In this document: piece by piece, positions 36,020 through 45,730 of the stretch
Position numbering within the stretch: position 1 is the first letter of the stretch
Layout of the letters: every line of letters starts with the position of its first letter
Source: Verrucomicrobiia bacterium
GTDB taxonomy: Bacteria; Verrucomicrobiota; Verrucomicrobiia; Limisphaerales; UBA8199
Direction of reading: 5' to 3'
Length of the DNA stretch: 64,000 nt
NCBI GenBank assembly: GCA_035946615.1
Contig: DASYZB010000072.1
Span: 1 to 64,000, forward strand
Made by a program: the position numbers and the translations under genes
Notes under the pieces: generated by a model
What the model was told of the DNA's origin: nothing
Databases searched by the model: none
The model's input: only the letters and a program-made list of their open reading frames with translations

Positions 36020-38737
36020 TCATTGGCGCGCCTCCCCAGTGATACCAGGACTGGCCGCATTGGCCTGCGGCTTGGGCGTGTTCATATCCAGCAAAAGCTT
36101 TAAGGCTACCTTAAAGCGCGGGGCTTCCTCCAGGGCCTCGAGCACCTGGCGTCGGGCCTCGGGTTGTCCGGCCTTGTAAAGCAACCGACCCAATTGGAAA
36201 TGGACTTCCGATGGGTCCGCCGGGTCCAGCAACAAGAGCACGCGATACGCGCCAATCGCTTTCTGGTCATCCCCCAACCTTTCGCTTGACTGAGCCAAAA
36301 AGCCGTAGGGCGCGGCAACGAGGGGATTGACAGCCAAATAGCGTTGGGCGTTTCGTTCGACAGCGGGCCAATCCTGCGCGGCAGCGTCGAGTAGCATCAA
36401 ACGCAGATAGGCCGGCGTTGCCTGGTCATCAATTACCGCCAACCGGCCCAGGACCTCGCGTTCGGCGTTTGTTTCATCCAATTCCTGGTGCGCCAGAGCC
36501 AACAGCGCCCATGAACTGTCAGGCCCGGTCTCTGCCGGGTAGAGGCTGGCCAGCTTTTCCAGGGGCGCTTTTGCTTCCTCGAACTTCTTCTGTTCCAGCA
36601 ATCTGCGGGCCTGTTCGCTTAAGGCATAAAAGTTTGTTGGGTGCGCGGCTATCCAATTGGCCAAGTCGGTTTCGCTCAACGCATGGCTGTCCTGGGCAAT
36701 TTGCTGATTCTTCCTTTGCCGATCGGTCTTTGGGGGCAAGGGAGGAGGAAGTTTGAGCCGGGTGCTGGCCTGGTTGGTTTGGATGACGCTGGAAGGGGCC
36801 TGCCCAGAGCCGGGGAGGGCTGAGCCTGCCAGGGCCGGTCGCTCGAAATCAAGGCCGGGGGCCAAGCCCTGCGCTTTCTGGCGAGCATAAGCCGCGAAAT
36901 CATCGTCAAGCTTATCGATCGGCTCGGTGTGGGCGGCAATGGCCACATTGATTTGCGTTCCATGGGCCAGATCATTCAAAATCGCTTTCAAGGGCTCCAA
37001 ACCATAATGCTCGATGAGGAATTGCACCACCAAAGATGATTCGTAATAGGCAAAGAGAAGGGCCAAATCGGATTCCGGGGCCAGAAAGGCCCCACTGAGC
37101 TTCGAGATGGGCGTGAGATCATCGCCTAAAATCATCTCCCGGTAACGCGGATTCATATGTTGCCCCCAGGAAGGATTGGCCTGTCCTTCCTCATAAACTG
37201 AGATGCCTTCACTGAGCCACCGCGGCATTTTATTATGTGTCTTTTGCAAAGTTACCACGTGACAAAACTCATGCCAAAGCACCGATTCCCAATTGACTGC
37301 CCCAGGGTGTGAGACGGGGCTGTTGGCCGTAATGACCCGCCCAAAACACACACCCAAATAGCCCGGGTCGCCCGGCGAACCAAAGGTGCGCACTGCGAAA
37401 TCCTTCTGATCAGGGAATACTTCGACTATGGTCGGTTTCTGCAACTCAACGTCATATTTGGCGCATAAATTTGTGCGGGCCCGTTCGAGCAGGTTCAGAG
37501 CGGATTGGCCATAGACCTCGGCTTCATGATGTTCCATGCGCAACAGGAAGTTCTCGTTTGCAAGGGTCGAGAATTTGCTCATGGTATCGTGCAACGTCGT
37601 GAGGTTGTAGGCCTCGACATCATAGCCGTCTTCCTTTTGCACTTCCTGGGCAAGGCGCCACCCTTGGGTTTCCTGGCCCAGGCGCAGCAGGTCCTCGGCA
37701 AGCTGGGCCTTGGCCGGCAAATATTGCGGGTCGAACTCGAGGGCCTGGCGCTGGTGGGCGGCCCCTTCGGAGAAGCGGTAGTTTTGTGAGAGCTTTTGCC
37801 CGATCAAAAAATCGACACGGGGGTTGGTGGCCCAGAATTTGAGGGCGGTTTGGCGCGCCTGTTCCTCGACCTTGGGCTGGTTCTGAAGATGGGCCACCAC
37901 GGCGCGGTAAGCCCAAGCCTCGGGCGCATTAGGATTTACCGATTTGACATGGTCCAGCAAGTCCAGCGCTTCAGCGTACTGCTCGGCGTCGATGCTATGT
38001 TCAGCGAGCAACAAAAGGCAGCCGACATGATTGCTGTTGCGGTCCAGGGCGGCTTCGAGGGCAGCGGACATAAGGCTCGGATCGCTTGGGGCGTAGGCTT
38101 GCGCCAGTCCATATTCGAGGTCGGGGTCGGCGGGCAATTCCTTGAGGCCCTCCTCGAAGGTCTTTGCGGCCAGGGCATAATCATGCTTATCCAAGGCCAC
38201 ACCGCCGGAGGCCAAATAGACCTCGCGGACCTTTGGGTCTTCGCGTTTGGCTCCGGCAAACAACCGGTTCAGCACCAATTTGGGGTCCTCCCCGGCCAGG
38301 AGCGCTACCTGCCCCGCCACCACGAGGTCCCGCGGGTCCGTATAATCAGCCGGATGCCTTGAGATCATTCCGACAATCCCATCGACGGCGTCGTTTGCGG
38401 CTGCCGGCTGGCCGTTGGCCAGCAAGACCTTTCGCGCCTCCCAGCGCAACTGGATATTCCAGCGGTCCCGCGCCACAGCGTTGGTAACGACGGTCAGAGC
38501 CTGCGGATATTGGCCGGTCGCCAGCAACCCCTCAGTCAGGAGCAACTGCCAATCCTGGTCCCCTTTGTTCTTTTGCAGGGCTTCTCGAACCCGCGCGATG
38601 CATTGGGCGTAATCGCCGCTCAAGTAACTGTCCCGGGCCTCCTGAAGATCAGCCCCTGCTGCCAGCCAGGCGCCTAGAGACAGCAGCATGCAACCGAGTA
38701 TCCAGACCCGCGCGGCAATGCGGCGCGGGCCTTTCAT
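36020..38737 (-). CDS. TPR protein with gluzincin-like peptidase domain
   Basis: About 905 residues from ATG 38737 (MKGPRRIAARVWILGC). Signal peptide (ARVWILGCMLLSLGAWLAAGA), then TPR-like repeats (to ~residue 420), a zinc-peptidase-like domain with HEFCHVVTLQ (HExxH) near residue 510 and downstream E in 'LSEGISVYEEGQ', similar to the peptidase MA/gluzincin fold, then again TPRs to the end. It is probably a periplasmic scaffolding or processing protease. It stands just upstream of the MoxR operon, with a gap of 140 bases, and in the same direction. The leader element lies between them, so separate expression is likely. Confidence 0.8.
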   Translation of the reverse strand: MKGPRRIAARVWILGCMLLSLGAWLAAGADLQEARDSYLSGDYAQCIARVREALQKNKGDQDWQLLLTEGLLATGQYPQALTVVTNAVARDRWNIQLRWEARKVLLANGQPAAANDAVDGIVGMISRHPADYTDPRDLVVAGQVALLAGEDPKLVLNRLFAGAKREDPKVREVYLASGGVALDKHDYALAAKTFEEGLKELPADPDLEYGLAQAYAPSDPSLMSAALEAALDRNSNHVGCLLLLAEHSIDAEQYAEALDLLDHVKSVNPNAPEAWAYRAVVAHLQNQPKVEEQARQTALKFWATNPRVDFLIGQKLSQNYRFSEGAAHQRQALEFDPQYLPAKAQLAEDLLRLGQETQGWRLAQEVQKEDGYDVEAYNLTTLHDTMSKFSTLANENFLLRMEHHEAEVYGQSALNLLERARTNLCAKYDVELQKPTIVEVFPDQKDFAVRTFGSPGDPGYLGVCFGRVITANSPVSHPGAVNWESVLWHEFCHVVTLQKTHNKMPRWLSEGISVYEEGQANPSWGQHMNPRYREMILGDDLTPISKLSGAFLAPESDLALLFAYYESSLVVQFLIEHYGLEPLKAILNDLAHGTQINVAIAAHTEPIDKLDDDFAAYARQKAQGLAPGLDFERPALAGSALPGSGQAPSSVIQTNQASTRLKLPPPLPPKTDRQRKNQQIAQDSHALSETDLANWIAAHPTNFYALSEQARRLLEQKKFEEAKAPLEKLASLYPAETGPDSSWALLALAHQELDETNAEREVLGRLAVIDDQATPAYLRLMLLDAAAQDWPAVERNAQRYLAVNPLVAAPYGFLAQSSERLGDDQKAIGAYRVLLLLDPADPSEVHFQLGRLLYKAGQPEARRQVLEALEEAPRFKVALKLLLDMNTPKPQANAASPGITGEARQ

Positions 38738-39354
38738 GGTACCAAAACTTATCAAGCGAATGGCGCAATCTAAACCATTCCCTGCCGTTCTCAATCTGAA
38801 CATGCACCTGTTCACCTGTTCAAGTTTTGCGCCATTGGTGAGGGAACTGTAAAGCCAACAGGGAGGTTCATGGCAAACGCGCAGTTTATGGACTCGATTT
38901 GCAGGATGAAATGCTCGGAACCACGGAGAAGACCGTGAAGTTCCATCGCGCTCACGTCATGAACAAAATGGAGGTTAATTCTCTGGCGGCATTGGTTCAA
39001 ATGGCAGGTCGTCTGCAGGAGGCAGTGCCGGAAGATACCCCGCCGGTGCTTTAGACCCCCGCCGCGCGGCGGAATTATCCGAAGGACCTGTTGGCCAACC
39101 GATCCGGTGGCGGGGTTGGTAATGAATCGAAATGGACGCTAGACGCAAGAACCGAGACCTCGTTCGAAAGAAGGAGGAGCAGCTTGATCCTTTGGCGGAC
39201 CAGCAATTCACTCCCTTGGTCAATAGCGCGGGCTCAGTCGAAAGCGCAGCTTCTCGAAGGAGAATCCGCCGCCACGGATACAGTTGGCCATTCTGAGCGG
39301 AATTCTCGTTATTATAATCAGCAACAACTCGTAACCAAAAAGGGAATATTCATT
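38738..39354. other. intergenic region with gene remnants
   Basis: Upstream of the alcohol dehydrogenase. It contains the LuxR-type remnant at 38911-39054. A 54-codon frame, 39132-39296 (MDARRKNRDLVRKKEEQLDP), looks coding-like but I cannot identify it; it may be another remnant. Nothing else is supported. Confidence 0.4.
38911..39054 (+). pseudogene. LuxR/NarL-type response regulator, C-terminal remnant
   Basis: The frame reads MLGTTEKTVKFHRAHVMNKM then EVNSLAALVQMAGRL and ends at a TAG. This is the last part of a LuxR-type helix-turn-helix as found in FixJ-like regulators (GTTEKTVKxHRxxVMxKMxVNSLAxLVxMA). The receiver domain, the linker and the first DNA-binding helix are missing; upstream the frame turns into unrelated sequence (VYGLDLQD...). 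So only about 45 codons of a roughly 200-codon gene remain. It stands directly before a run of similarly shortened genes. Confidence 0.72.
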
Positions 39355-40434
39355 ATGCAAGAATTCAAAGCTTACGCTGCCTCTCGTGCCAATGGCTCCT
39401 TGGAGCCCTTTAGTTTTGACCCAGGTCCGTTGGGCCCGGAAGAGGTGGAAATCAAAGTCAGCCACTGCGGGCTGTGCCACTCGGACCTCTCAATGCTCGA
39501 TAACGAATGGGGCATGTCGCAATACCCGTTCGTGCCCGGACATGAGGTGACCGGGACGGTGGCGGCGCTGGGTGATGATGCCAAAGGCCTCAAGATCGGA
39601 CAACGCGTGGGGCTTGGCTGGTTCTCGCATAGCTGTCTGGCGTGCCCTGAGTGCCTTTCCGGCGAGCAACACCTTTGCGCCACCGCGCAGGGCACCATTG
39701 CCGGGCGCCACGGAGGCTTTGCGGATCGTGTTCGCGCCCAGTGGACATGGGTTCGGCCTTTGCCTGAGGCTTTGGACGAGGCAACAACGGGACCGCTCTT
39801 GTGCGGCGGTATTACTGTATTTACGCCTTTCCTGACGCAGAACGCGCGGCCCACCGCGCGCGTGGGGATCATTGGTATCGGTGGATTGGGACACATGGCG
39901 CTCCAATTCGCCAACAAATGGGGTTGCGAAGTTCATGCCTTCACGACCAGTGACAGCAAGGAGGCAGAAGCGCGAAGATTAGGCGCTCATTACGTACACA
40001 ACACTCGGCAGGACGGCGTGCTCAAGAAGCTTTCCAGAAGCCTGGACATGATCCTTTCCACCATTAACGCACCGTTGGACATGGCCGGCTTCCTCGATAC
40101 GCTCGCGCCCAAAGGTCGTTTTCACAACGTCGGCGCGGTCCTTAAACCGTTGGAAGTGCCTGCGTTCAGTTTGATCGTGGGCCAGAAATCCGTCTCGGGC
40201 TCACCATCAGGAAGTCCCGCAGCCATCGACCACATGCTGGCCTTCAGCGCGCGTCACTCGGTAGCCCCTGTAGTCGAGTTCTTCCCCATGTCAAAGGTAA
40301 ACGACGCGCTGGAGCGATTGCGCTCGGGCAAAGCGCGTTATCGTATTGTGCTCATCAATGACTTTGCCAAAGCCCATAGTGCGGACACTTCCGGCCCGGA
40401 GAAGCAGCCCAAGGCCGCGCTCACTGCCGCATGA
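39355..40434 (+). CDS. zinc-type NAD(P)-dependent alcohol dehydrogenase
   Basis: A 359-residue cytosolic MDR alcohol dehydrogenase of the cinnamyl-alcohol/YahK-like group. Catalytic zinc ligands are in SHCGLCHSDLS and PGHEVTG, structural-zinc cysteines in CLACPECLSGEQHLC, and the cofactor Rossmann motif is GIIGIGGLGHMALQF. It reduces aldehydes to alcohols, probably with NADPH. Start ATG 39355 (MQEFKAYAASRANGSLEP); the upstream frame is non-coding. The C-terminus has a tail (AHSADTSGPEKQPKAALTAA) beyond the family. It heads a set of small stress-type genes, several of them shortened. Confidence 0.9.
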   Translation: MQEFKAYAASRANGSLEPFSFDPGPLGPEEVEIKVSHCGLCHSDLSMLDNEWGMSQYPFVPGHEVTGTVAALGDDAKGLKIGQRVGLGWFSHSCLACPECLSGEQHLCATAQGTIAGRHGGFADRVRAQWTWVRPLPEALDEATTGPLLCGGITVFTPFLTQNARPTARVGIIGIGGLGHMALQFANKWGCEVHAFTTSDSKEAEARRLGAHYVHNTRQDGVLKKLSRSLDMILSTINAPLDMAGFLDTLAPKGRFHNVGAVLKPLEVPAFSLIVGQKSVSGSPSGSPAAIDHMLAFSARHSVAPVVEFFPMSKVNDALERLRSGKARYRIVLINDFAKAHSADTSGPEKQPKAALTAA

Positions 40435-40473
40435 ATCGAAATATACAAAGCAAACTCAACTAAGGAGGATGGA

Positions 40474-40643
40474 ATGAATGCGACGACAACGTCCGCAGGA
40501 GTCAAAATAGATGCAGGTGGTAACGACAACCAGGCAATGAGGTCAGCATGAGCGTCAGCCAACGCGCAGCGATCTGCTTCGCGGCAGGCGTGCTCGGCGC
40601 GCTGGCAGTGGTCCTGTTAAGCCAAATCCTGTTTGGGCGATAA
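40474..40643 (+). pseudogene. two tiny overlapping frames; truncated small membrane protein
   Basis: A strong ribosome site (AAGGAGGATGGA) precedes ATG 40474 (25 residues, MNATTTSAGVKIDAG...), whose stop overlaps ATG 40548 (ATGA). The second frame, to 40643, encodes a single membrane helix: MSVSQRAAICFAAGVLGALA then VVLLSQILFGR and stop. This is the exact kind of N-terminus of larger membrane proteins that accompany alcohol dehydrogenase in related genomes. It ends abruptly after the helix, so I read it as the remnant of a truncated gene, as with its neighbours. It could also be a real small membrane peptide. Confidence 0.45.
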
Positions 40644-40809
40644 TAGGGAAGCACCCCTAAACAGAGTCAAACCATCCCGCCCCCTTCGAAAGAACGAGGG
40701 CCGGGCCGTTCGTTGGCAGCACAAAAAGTTCATCCGCACGGGCAATGGCGTTTGAATGCTTCGAGATGCATGTTTTGCCCATGTTTTCCAGTAGCTGGAG
40801 CACTGTTGT

Positions 40810-41457
40810 ATGAGCATGGGTTCAACCGACAAAGGGTTATTAACGCCGCAGAATTGTGCGGTGGTTTTTCTGGATCACCAGGAACAGATGCTGGCGGCGG
40901 TATCGGGTCAGCAGCGCAAGGACCTGCTGGAAAGCGTTCTGGTTTTAGCCCGAGCGGCGAAGCTATTCGGTGTTCCGGTGATTTTAAGTGTGATCGAATG
41001 CAAAGAGTTCACCGGCAATCTGACCCCACAACTGATCGAGGAGTTCCCCGAACAGAAACCCCTGAAACGCACCAGTTTGAATGCGTGGGACGATGCGCGG
41101 TTCGCAGCGGCTGTAAAGCAAAGCGGTCGGAGGAACTTCCTCCTGGCCGCGTTGTGGAGCGAGGCGTGTCTGGTGTTCCCGGCTTTGCAGATGTTGGAAG
41201 AAGGTTACGGCATTTACGTGGTCAGGGACGCGTCGTCAGGAACCAATCCGGCAGCGCATGAAATGGCCTTGCGCCGGGTCGAACAGGCCGGCGGGGTTTC
41301 TTTGAGCGCACTACAGGTTCTGCTGGAATTCCAGCGAGATTGGGCAAAAACAGACCACTACGAGCAGGTAATGGCGATGATCAAGCCTTGCTGCGGGATG
41401 AACGGCCAGGAAGAAAACTTTCTTCGCCGTAACGGTCATTCCCGTTGGCTCTTTTGA
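40810..41457 (+). CDS. isochorismatase-family cysteine hydrolase
   Basis: A 215-residue cytosolic hydrolase starting MSMGSTDKGLLTPQ. The triad of the isochorismatase fold is visible: Asp in AVVFLDHQEQM, Lys in PLKRTSLNAW and Cys in AALWSEACLVFP. The cis-peptide region and the YcaC-type spacing match. Substrate is uncertain; members cleave amides, carbamates or enol ethers. A C-terminal part (DHYEQVMAMIKPCCGMNGQ) is unusual. Probably co-transcribed with the alcohol dehydrogenase. Confidence 0.85.
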   Translation: MSMGSTDKGLLTPQNCAVVFLDHQEQMLAAVSGQQRKDLLESVLVLARAAKLFGVPVILSVIECKEFTGNLTPQLIEEFPEQKPLKRTSLNAWDDARFAAAVKQSGRRNFLLAALWSEACLVFPALQMLEEGYGIYVVRDASSGTNPAAHEMALRRVEQAGGVSLSALQVLLEFQRDWAKTDHYEQVMAMIKPCCGMNGQEENFLRRNGHSRWLF

Positions 41458-41521
41458 GGTGAAATCTCGCTTTTCTCACTGACAGGATTTGTATGAAACC
41501 AAACCAGACGACAAACATTCG

Positions 41522-42130
41522 ATGACTATGATCAAGATGAAAGACGCACTTAGCAAGGAAGGCCAGGACCTCATTTTTCGAAGCGCTCGCTCACACAGCG
41601 TTTGGCTGGACCAGGCAGTGGACGACGCCCTGCTTGAGCAGGTTTATGATCTGGCAAAATTCGGACCGACCTCCGCCAACATGTGCCCGCTGCGGATCGT
41701 CTTCGTGAAATCGACGGAAGCAAAGGAGCGACTGAAACCGGCCCTCAATGCAGGCAATGTAACCAAAGCGATGACCGCGCCGGTCACCGCAATTCTCGGC
41801 ATGGACGTCCACTTCTATGACAAACTGCCGCGGTTGTTCCCGCACGTGGACGCCAGGGCATGGTTTAAGGACCTACCCGAGAATGCACTCGAATACATCG
41901 CGTTGCGGAATTCCTCACTCCAGGGCGCCTATTTCATGCTGGCCGCCCGGGCACTCGGGCTTGACTGCGGCCCGATGTCGGGATTCGACAACGCCAAAGT
42001 GGACGCGGCGTTCTTCGCGGGCACAAGCATCAAGTCCAATTTCCTTTGCAGTCTAGGCTACGGCGATCAGAGCAAGCTTCATCCACGTTCGCCGCGACTC
42101 ACCTTTGAAGAGGCATGCAAAGTAATCTGA
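41522..42130 (+). CDS. nitroreductase-family protein (RutE/MsrQ-like)
   Basis: About 202 residues from ATG 41522 ([16 protein letters not shown]); a TTG at 41489 also opens the frame but an ATG preceded by AGGA at 41493 only encodes a 10-residue peptide that overlaps this start. The flavin-binding start ([16 protein letters not shown]), the loop [16 protein letters not shown] and the end [16 protein letters not shown] match the RutE/malonic semialdehyde reductase group of FMN-dependent nitroreductases. Cytosolic. It uses NAD(P)H to reduce aldehydes or nitro groups. It lies in the stress-type gene set. Confidence 0.88.
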   Translation: MTMIKMKDALSKEGQDLIFRSARSHSVWLDQAVDDALLEQVYDLAKFGPTSANMCPLRIVFVKSTEAKERLKPALNAGNVTKAMTAPVTAILGMDVHFYDKLPRLFPHVDARAWFKDLPENALEYIALRNSSLQGAYFMLAARALGLDCGPMSGFDNAKVDAAFFAGTSIKSNFLCSLGYGDQSKLHPRSPRLTFEEACKVI

Positions 42131-42173
42131 CACCCTAAACGGCAGCTCAGTGGCAACGTGAAAGAAGATATTT

Positions 42174-42389
42174 ATGAATAAAAGTTCCAACAAACTCGCT
42201 GGCAAAGTGGCCGTGGTGACCGGCGCCTCCAAAGGCATCGGAGCGGCCATCGCCAAGAAGCTTGCTGCCGAAGGGGCAGCGATTGTCGTCAATTACTCCT
42301 CCAGCAAAGCAGGAGGGCAGAAAGTGGCAAAGGAGATTGCTTCCTGGATTACCGGCGAGACCTTTGTGGTCTCGGGAGGTTATCGCTAG
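42174..42389 (+). pseudogene. short-chain dehydrogenase with large internal in-frame deletion
   Basis: 71 codons. Residues 1-52 are a normal SDR start: '[16 protein letters not shown]' with the TGxxxGIG cofactor motif and [15 protein letters not shown]. Residues 53-71, [16 protein letters not shown], are the normal C-terminus of the same family ([12 protein letters not shown]). Everything between, about 175 residues including the Asn-Ser-Tyr-Lys catalytic tetrad, is missing, yet frame, start and stop are intact. I see this as an internal deletion, not a natural short protein, because the join lacks any substrate site. Confidence 0.85.
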
Positions 42390-42435
42390 CAAGACAACTT
42401 ACGCCAAAACAATATTCCCAACCCGAAGAAGTACT

Positions 42436-42645
42436 ATGAACGCTCTTAAACCAGGCACGGCCGCTCCCGATTTCGGGCTCCACAGCACACCCGATCAACG
42501 GGTCTCGCTTTCAGATTTGCGGGGCAGACCGGTGGTCCTTGTCTTCTACCCGGCGGACGGGAGCCCGGTGTGCAGCGATCAATTGGCCCTTTATAACGAG
42601 CTCCAGCCGGAGTTCGCGGAATTCGCATCGGATAAGCTTGGATAA
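42436..42645 (+). pseudogene. peroxiredoxin (AhpC/TSA), truncated after ~65 residues
   Basis: The reading frame MNALKPGTAAPDFGLHSTPD continues to PADGSPVCSDQLALYNEL, the N-terminal part of an AhpC/TSA peroxiredoxin with the peroxidatic Cys in SPVCSDQ. It then ends, ASDKLG, where the family goes on for ~100 more residues including the resolving region. The normal stop is missing. So the active-site loop is present but the thioredoxin fold is incomplete. Third shortened gene in this stretch. Confidence 0.75.
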
Positions 42646-43030
42646 CCTCGTTTTTGACTCGTTACGCTCCGTGCCTATCCGAATTCATCCGAGCCCATCC
42701 GATTCTATCCGGTCAAAAATGGCACTTACGTAATCATCCGCCCGATGCTGCCACTCCCATTGCTCACCCCTCTCCAACCGGCCATCTGACTAAATCTGAG
42801 TAAATCTGGGTAATTTTTTCACTCGTATATGAGATTCGGGCCAACCGTCGCCAACAACCCTGGCCGGACCCTCATCAGAGTCCCGTCAGTCAAAGGACGT
42901 GTTTTGTCGCGGAACACAGCTCACAAAACAGAGGCCCCAACACAAAGTCGTTTGAATTCGCCCGGGTTAAACCCCATCCCAATCGAGCCGGGCTTGCGAT
43001 GGGGCTGTGCTCGGCACTAATCTGGCCCCG
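42646..43030. other. intergenic region without gene
   Basis: Between the peroxiredoxin remnant and mutS. It contains runs of ATCCG-like phrases (CCGAATTCATCCGAGCCCATCCGATTCTATCCGG) and AATCTGAGTAAATCTGGGTAATTTTTTC. Nothing coding is supported. The sequence may be the decayed rest of the truncated gene plus simple repeats. Confidence 0.4.
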
Positions 43031-45730
43031 ATGGCCAGCGATAGCCAACTCACCCCGATGATGGCGCAGTACCGCCGCATTAAAAGCGAACTGCCCAAAG
43101 ACGCGCTGCTGCTCTTCCGGTTGGGCGATTTCTACGAGATGTTCTTCGAAGACGCCCAGACCGGGGCGCAGTTGCTCAACGTGGCGCTGACCCGGCGTGG
43201 GACAATCCCCATGTGCGGTATCCCGTTTCATGCCGCCAATGCATACGTGGGGCGCTTGCTCAAAGCGGGGCGCAAGGTGGCTATCTGCGACCAGATCGAG
43301 GACGCCCGACCCGGTCAACTGGTCAAACGGGAAGTGACACAAATCCTCAGCCCGGGCACTCATTTCGATGAGCGGATTCTTGCGGCGGAGCGCAACAATT
43401 TCCTGGCTGCCATTTGCCCGTTTGGGAAGGGCTTCGGCCTGGCCTTTGCCGACCTGACGACGGGAGATTTTCTTACAACAGAGCTGGAGGGCGAAGCTGC
43501 GGTCATGGCCGAATTGCACCGGGTGCGGCCCGCTGAGATCATTTACCCGGGCGAAGCCGTGAGCGTGCGCGAATTGTTGCGAGGCGACAGATTTGATGCA
43601 AACGTTTCGACCTTGTCCACACGTGCGGCTCGGTCCTCGTCCCCGGCGCCGACCAGTGATGGACGGCCTAACGCGGCGACTCCTCCAGTCGCATACGGCT
43701 GGATGCTCAATGGCTATGAGGATTGGGTGTTTGCGCCCGAAACAGCCCTGTTCACGGTTAAAGACCACTTTAAAGTCGCCGCCCTTGACGGTTTCGGCCT
43801 TAAAGACCGAACAGCGGCGATAGGGGCCGCCGGGGCGGTGCTGCATTACCTGACCCAGCACCTCAGGCGGGACGCAGGGACTTTGACGCGCATCACTTTT
43901 TATCTGCGAAGTGAGTTTTTGGGCGTCGATCTGACAACCCTGCGGCATCTGGAAATTCTTGAACCATTGCACCAGGATGCCGCCCGAACGGCCTGCCTGT
44001 ATGGCGCCCTCAACCGCACGGTCACACCGATGGGCGCGCGGCGCTTGCGCGATTGGCTCTCCCAACCGCTGGCCGCCATGGAACCCATCCGACTCCGCCA
44101 GGAGGCGGTCCAGGCCCTCCGGGAAAACTCGACAACAGCGACCGAGTTAAGAACTAAACTTGCCCAGGTGCGGGACTTGGAACGCACCCTTGGCCGCTTA
44201 AGCGCCGGCACGGGCAATGCCCGCGATCTGGTTGCGCTCAAGATGGCCCTCGAACAAATACCCGGCGTCAGACAGCTTCTTGGCGGTTTCATTAATGACG
44301 GACTGGGTTCACAAGGCCGGGAGAAAACCCTCCTGACCCCGCCGCGAACCGAGCCGCTGCACGAGGAGCCGGCGCCCGAGCCAGGGCTCCTGTCCATGCT
44401 GCTCTCGCGTTTGGTTGAGCTGCCGGAGGTAGTCGAGTTAATCGCAAGGGCCATAGTGGATGAACCGCCGCTCGCGCTGAAGGAGGGCGGTTTGATTCGG
44501 GACGGTTTCGATCCGGCCCTGGACGAATTGCGCGTGGCGATGCGCGGCGGCAAAGATTGGATTGCCAAGCTGCAGCAGGACGAAATCTCGCGGACTGGCA
44601 TCCAATCGCTCAAGGTGCGCTTCAACTCGGTCTTTGGCTATTACATCGAGGTGACCAAGGCGAATCTCGAAAAAGTGCCGGTCCATTACGTGCGCAAACA
44701 AACGATAGCCAACGGCGAGCGGTTCATCACGCCCGAACTAAAGGAGATGGAAGGCAAGATTCTTGGGGCGGAGGAGCGCAGCATGAAGCTCGAATACGAG
44801 TTGTTCCAGCGTGTTCGGGAAGAGGTCCTGGGCCGGCTCGCCGTAATCCAGGAAACGGCGGGCGCTGTGGCGCAACTCGATGTTCTGGGGACCTTTGCTG
44901 AAACCGCGCAGCTCTTCGGATATTGCCGGCCCCAAATCGGCGATGAAGGGGTGCTTTTCATTCGCGACGGCAGACATCCGGTTCTCGAACAAAACCTCTC
45001 CGAGGAGCGATTTGTGCCGAACGACACTCACCTGAACAGCACGACGCAAGTCGTTCTCATCACCGGACCCAATATGGCTGGCAAGAGCACCTTCATCCGC
45101 CAGGTAGCCTTGCTGACCTTGCTCGCCCACACCGGCTCCTTCATACCCGCCGCCGAGGCCCGCATCGACCTGGTGGACCGGATTTTCACGCGGATTGGCG
45201 CCAGCGACGACCTGGCGCGCGGCCAGTCCACTTTCATGGTCGAGATGTGCGAAACGGCCAATATCCTGAACAATGCGACGCCGCGCAGTTTGATCATTCT
45301 CGATGAAATCGGGCGCGGCACCAGCACGTTCGATGGGTTAAGTTTGGCCTGGTCCATCCTGGAACACGTGCATAACCAGGTTGGGGCCAAGACACTCTTT
45401 GCCACCCATTACCATGAGCTGACCGAGCTGGCCGCGCGCTTGCCTCGCGTGAAGAACTTTAACGTAGCCGTCCGCGAATGGCGCGACCAGGTCGTGTTCC
45501 TGCGCAAAATCCTCGAAGGCGGCACGGATAAGAGCTATGGCATCCAGGTCGCGCGATTGGCCGGCGTGCCCAAACCGGTCCTGGAACGCGCGAAAGAAAT
45601 CCTGCGCAATTTGGAGGAATCCGAATTAACCCCCGATGGAAATGTTCGGCAATCCAACCGCAGGCAAAAGGACCGGGAGAAACTCAAGCAACTGGCGCCC
45701 CCACCGCAGATGGATTTGTTCAGGACTTAG
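43031..45730 (+). CDS. mutS: DNA mismatch repair protein MutS
   Basis: About 899 residues from ATG 43031 (MASDSQLTPMMAQYRRIK). The mismatch-recognition Phe motif 'LLLFRLGDFYEMFFEDA' is at residues ~25-41. The connector, core lever and clamp follow, then the ABC-type ATPase with Walker A TGPNMAGKSTFIRQ near residue 679, Walker B IILDEIGRGTSTFDG and the ST(F)MVEM signature-like 'GQSTFMVEMCETANIL'. It binds base mismatches and starts methyl-directed or strand-specific repair with MutL. Full length; no unusual insertion is seen. Confidence 0.97.
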   Translation: MASDSQLTPMMAQYRRIKSELPKDALLLFRLGDFYEMFFEDAQTGAQLLNVALTRRGTIPMCGIPFHAANAYVGRLLKAGRKVAICDQIEDARPGQLVKREVTQILSPGTHFDERILAAERNNFLAAICPFGKGFGLAFADLTTGDFLTTELEGEAAVMAELHRVRPAEIIYPGEAVSVRELLRGDRFDANVSTLSTRAARSSSPAPTSDGRPNAATPPVAYGWMLNGYEDWVFAPETALFTVKDHFKVAALDGFGLKDRTAAIGAAGAVLHYLTQHLRRDAGTLTRITFYLRSEFLGVDLTTLRHLEILEPLHQDAARTACLYGALNRTVTPMGARRLRDWLSQPLAAMEPIRLRQEAVQALRENSTTATELRTKLAQVRDLERTLGRLSAGTGNARDLVALKMALEQIPGVRQLLGGFINDGLGSQGREKTLLTPPRTEPLHEEPAPEPGLLSMLLSRLVELPEVVELIARAIVDEPPLALKEGGLIRDGFDPALDELRVAMRGGKDWIAKLQQDEISRTGIQSLKVRFNSVFGYYIEVTKANLEKVPVHYVRKQTIANGERFITPELKEMEGKILGAEERSMKLEYELFQRVREEVLGRLAVIQETAGAVAQLDVLGTFAETAQLFGYCRPQIGDEGVLFIRDGRHPVLEQNLSEERFVPNDTHLNSTTQVVLITGPNMAGKSTFIRQVALLTLLAHTGSFIPAAEARIDLVDRIFTRIGASDDLARGQSTFMVEMCETANILNNATPRSLIILDEIGRGTSTFDGLSLAWSILEHVHNQVGAKTLFATHYHELTELAARLPRVKNFNVAVREWRDQVVFLRKILEGGTDKSYGIQVARLAGVPKPVLERAKEILRNLEESELTPDGNVRQSNRRQKDREKLKQLAPPPQMDLFRT

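Noticed and set aside
41493-41525. 10-codon frame [10 protein letters not shown] overlapping the nitroreductase start
   Set aside because: Has AGGA in front, but is so short that chance is as likely; used only to discuss the start.
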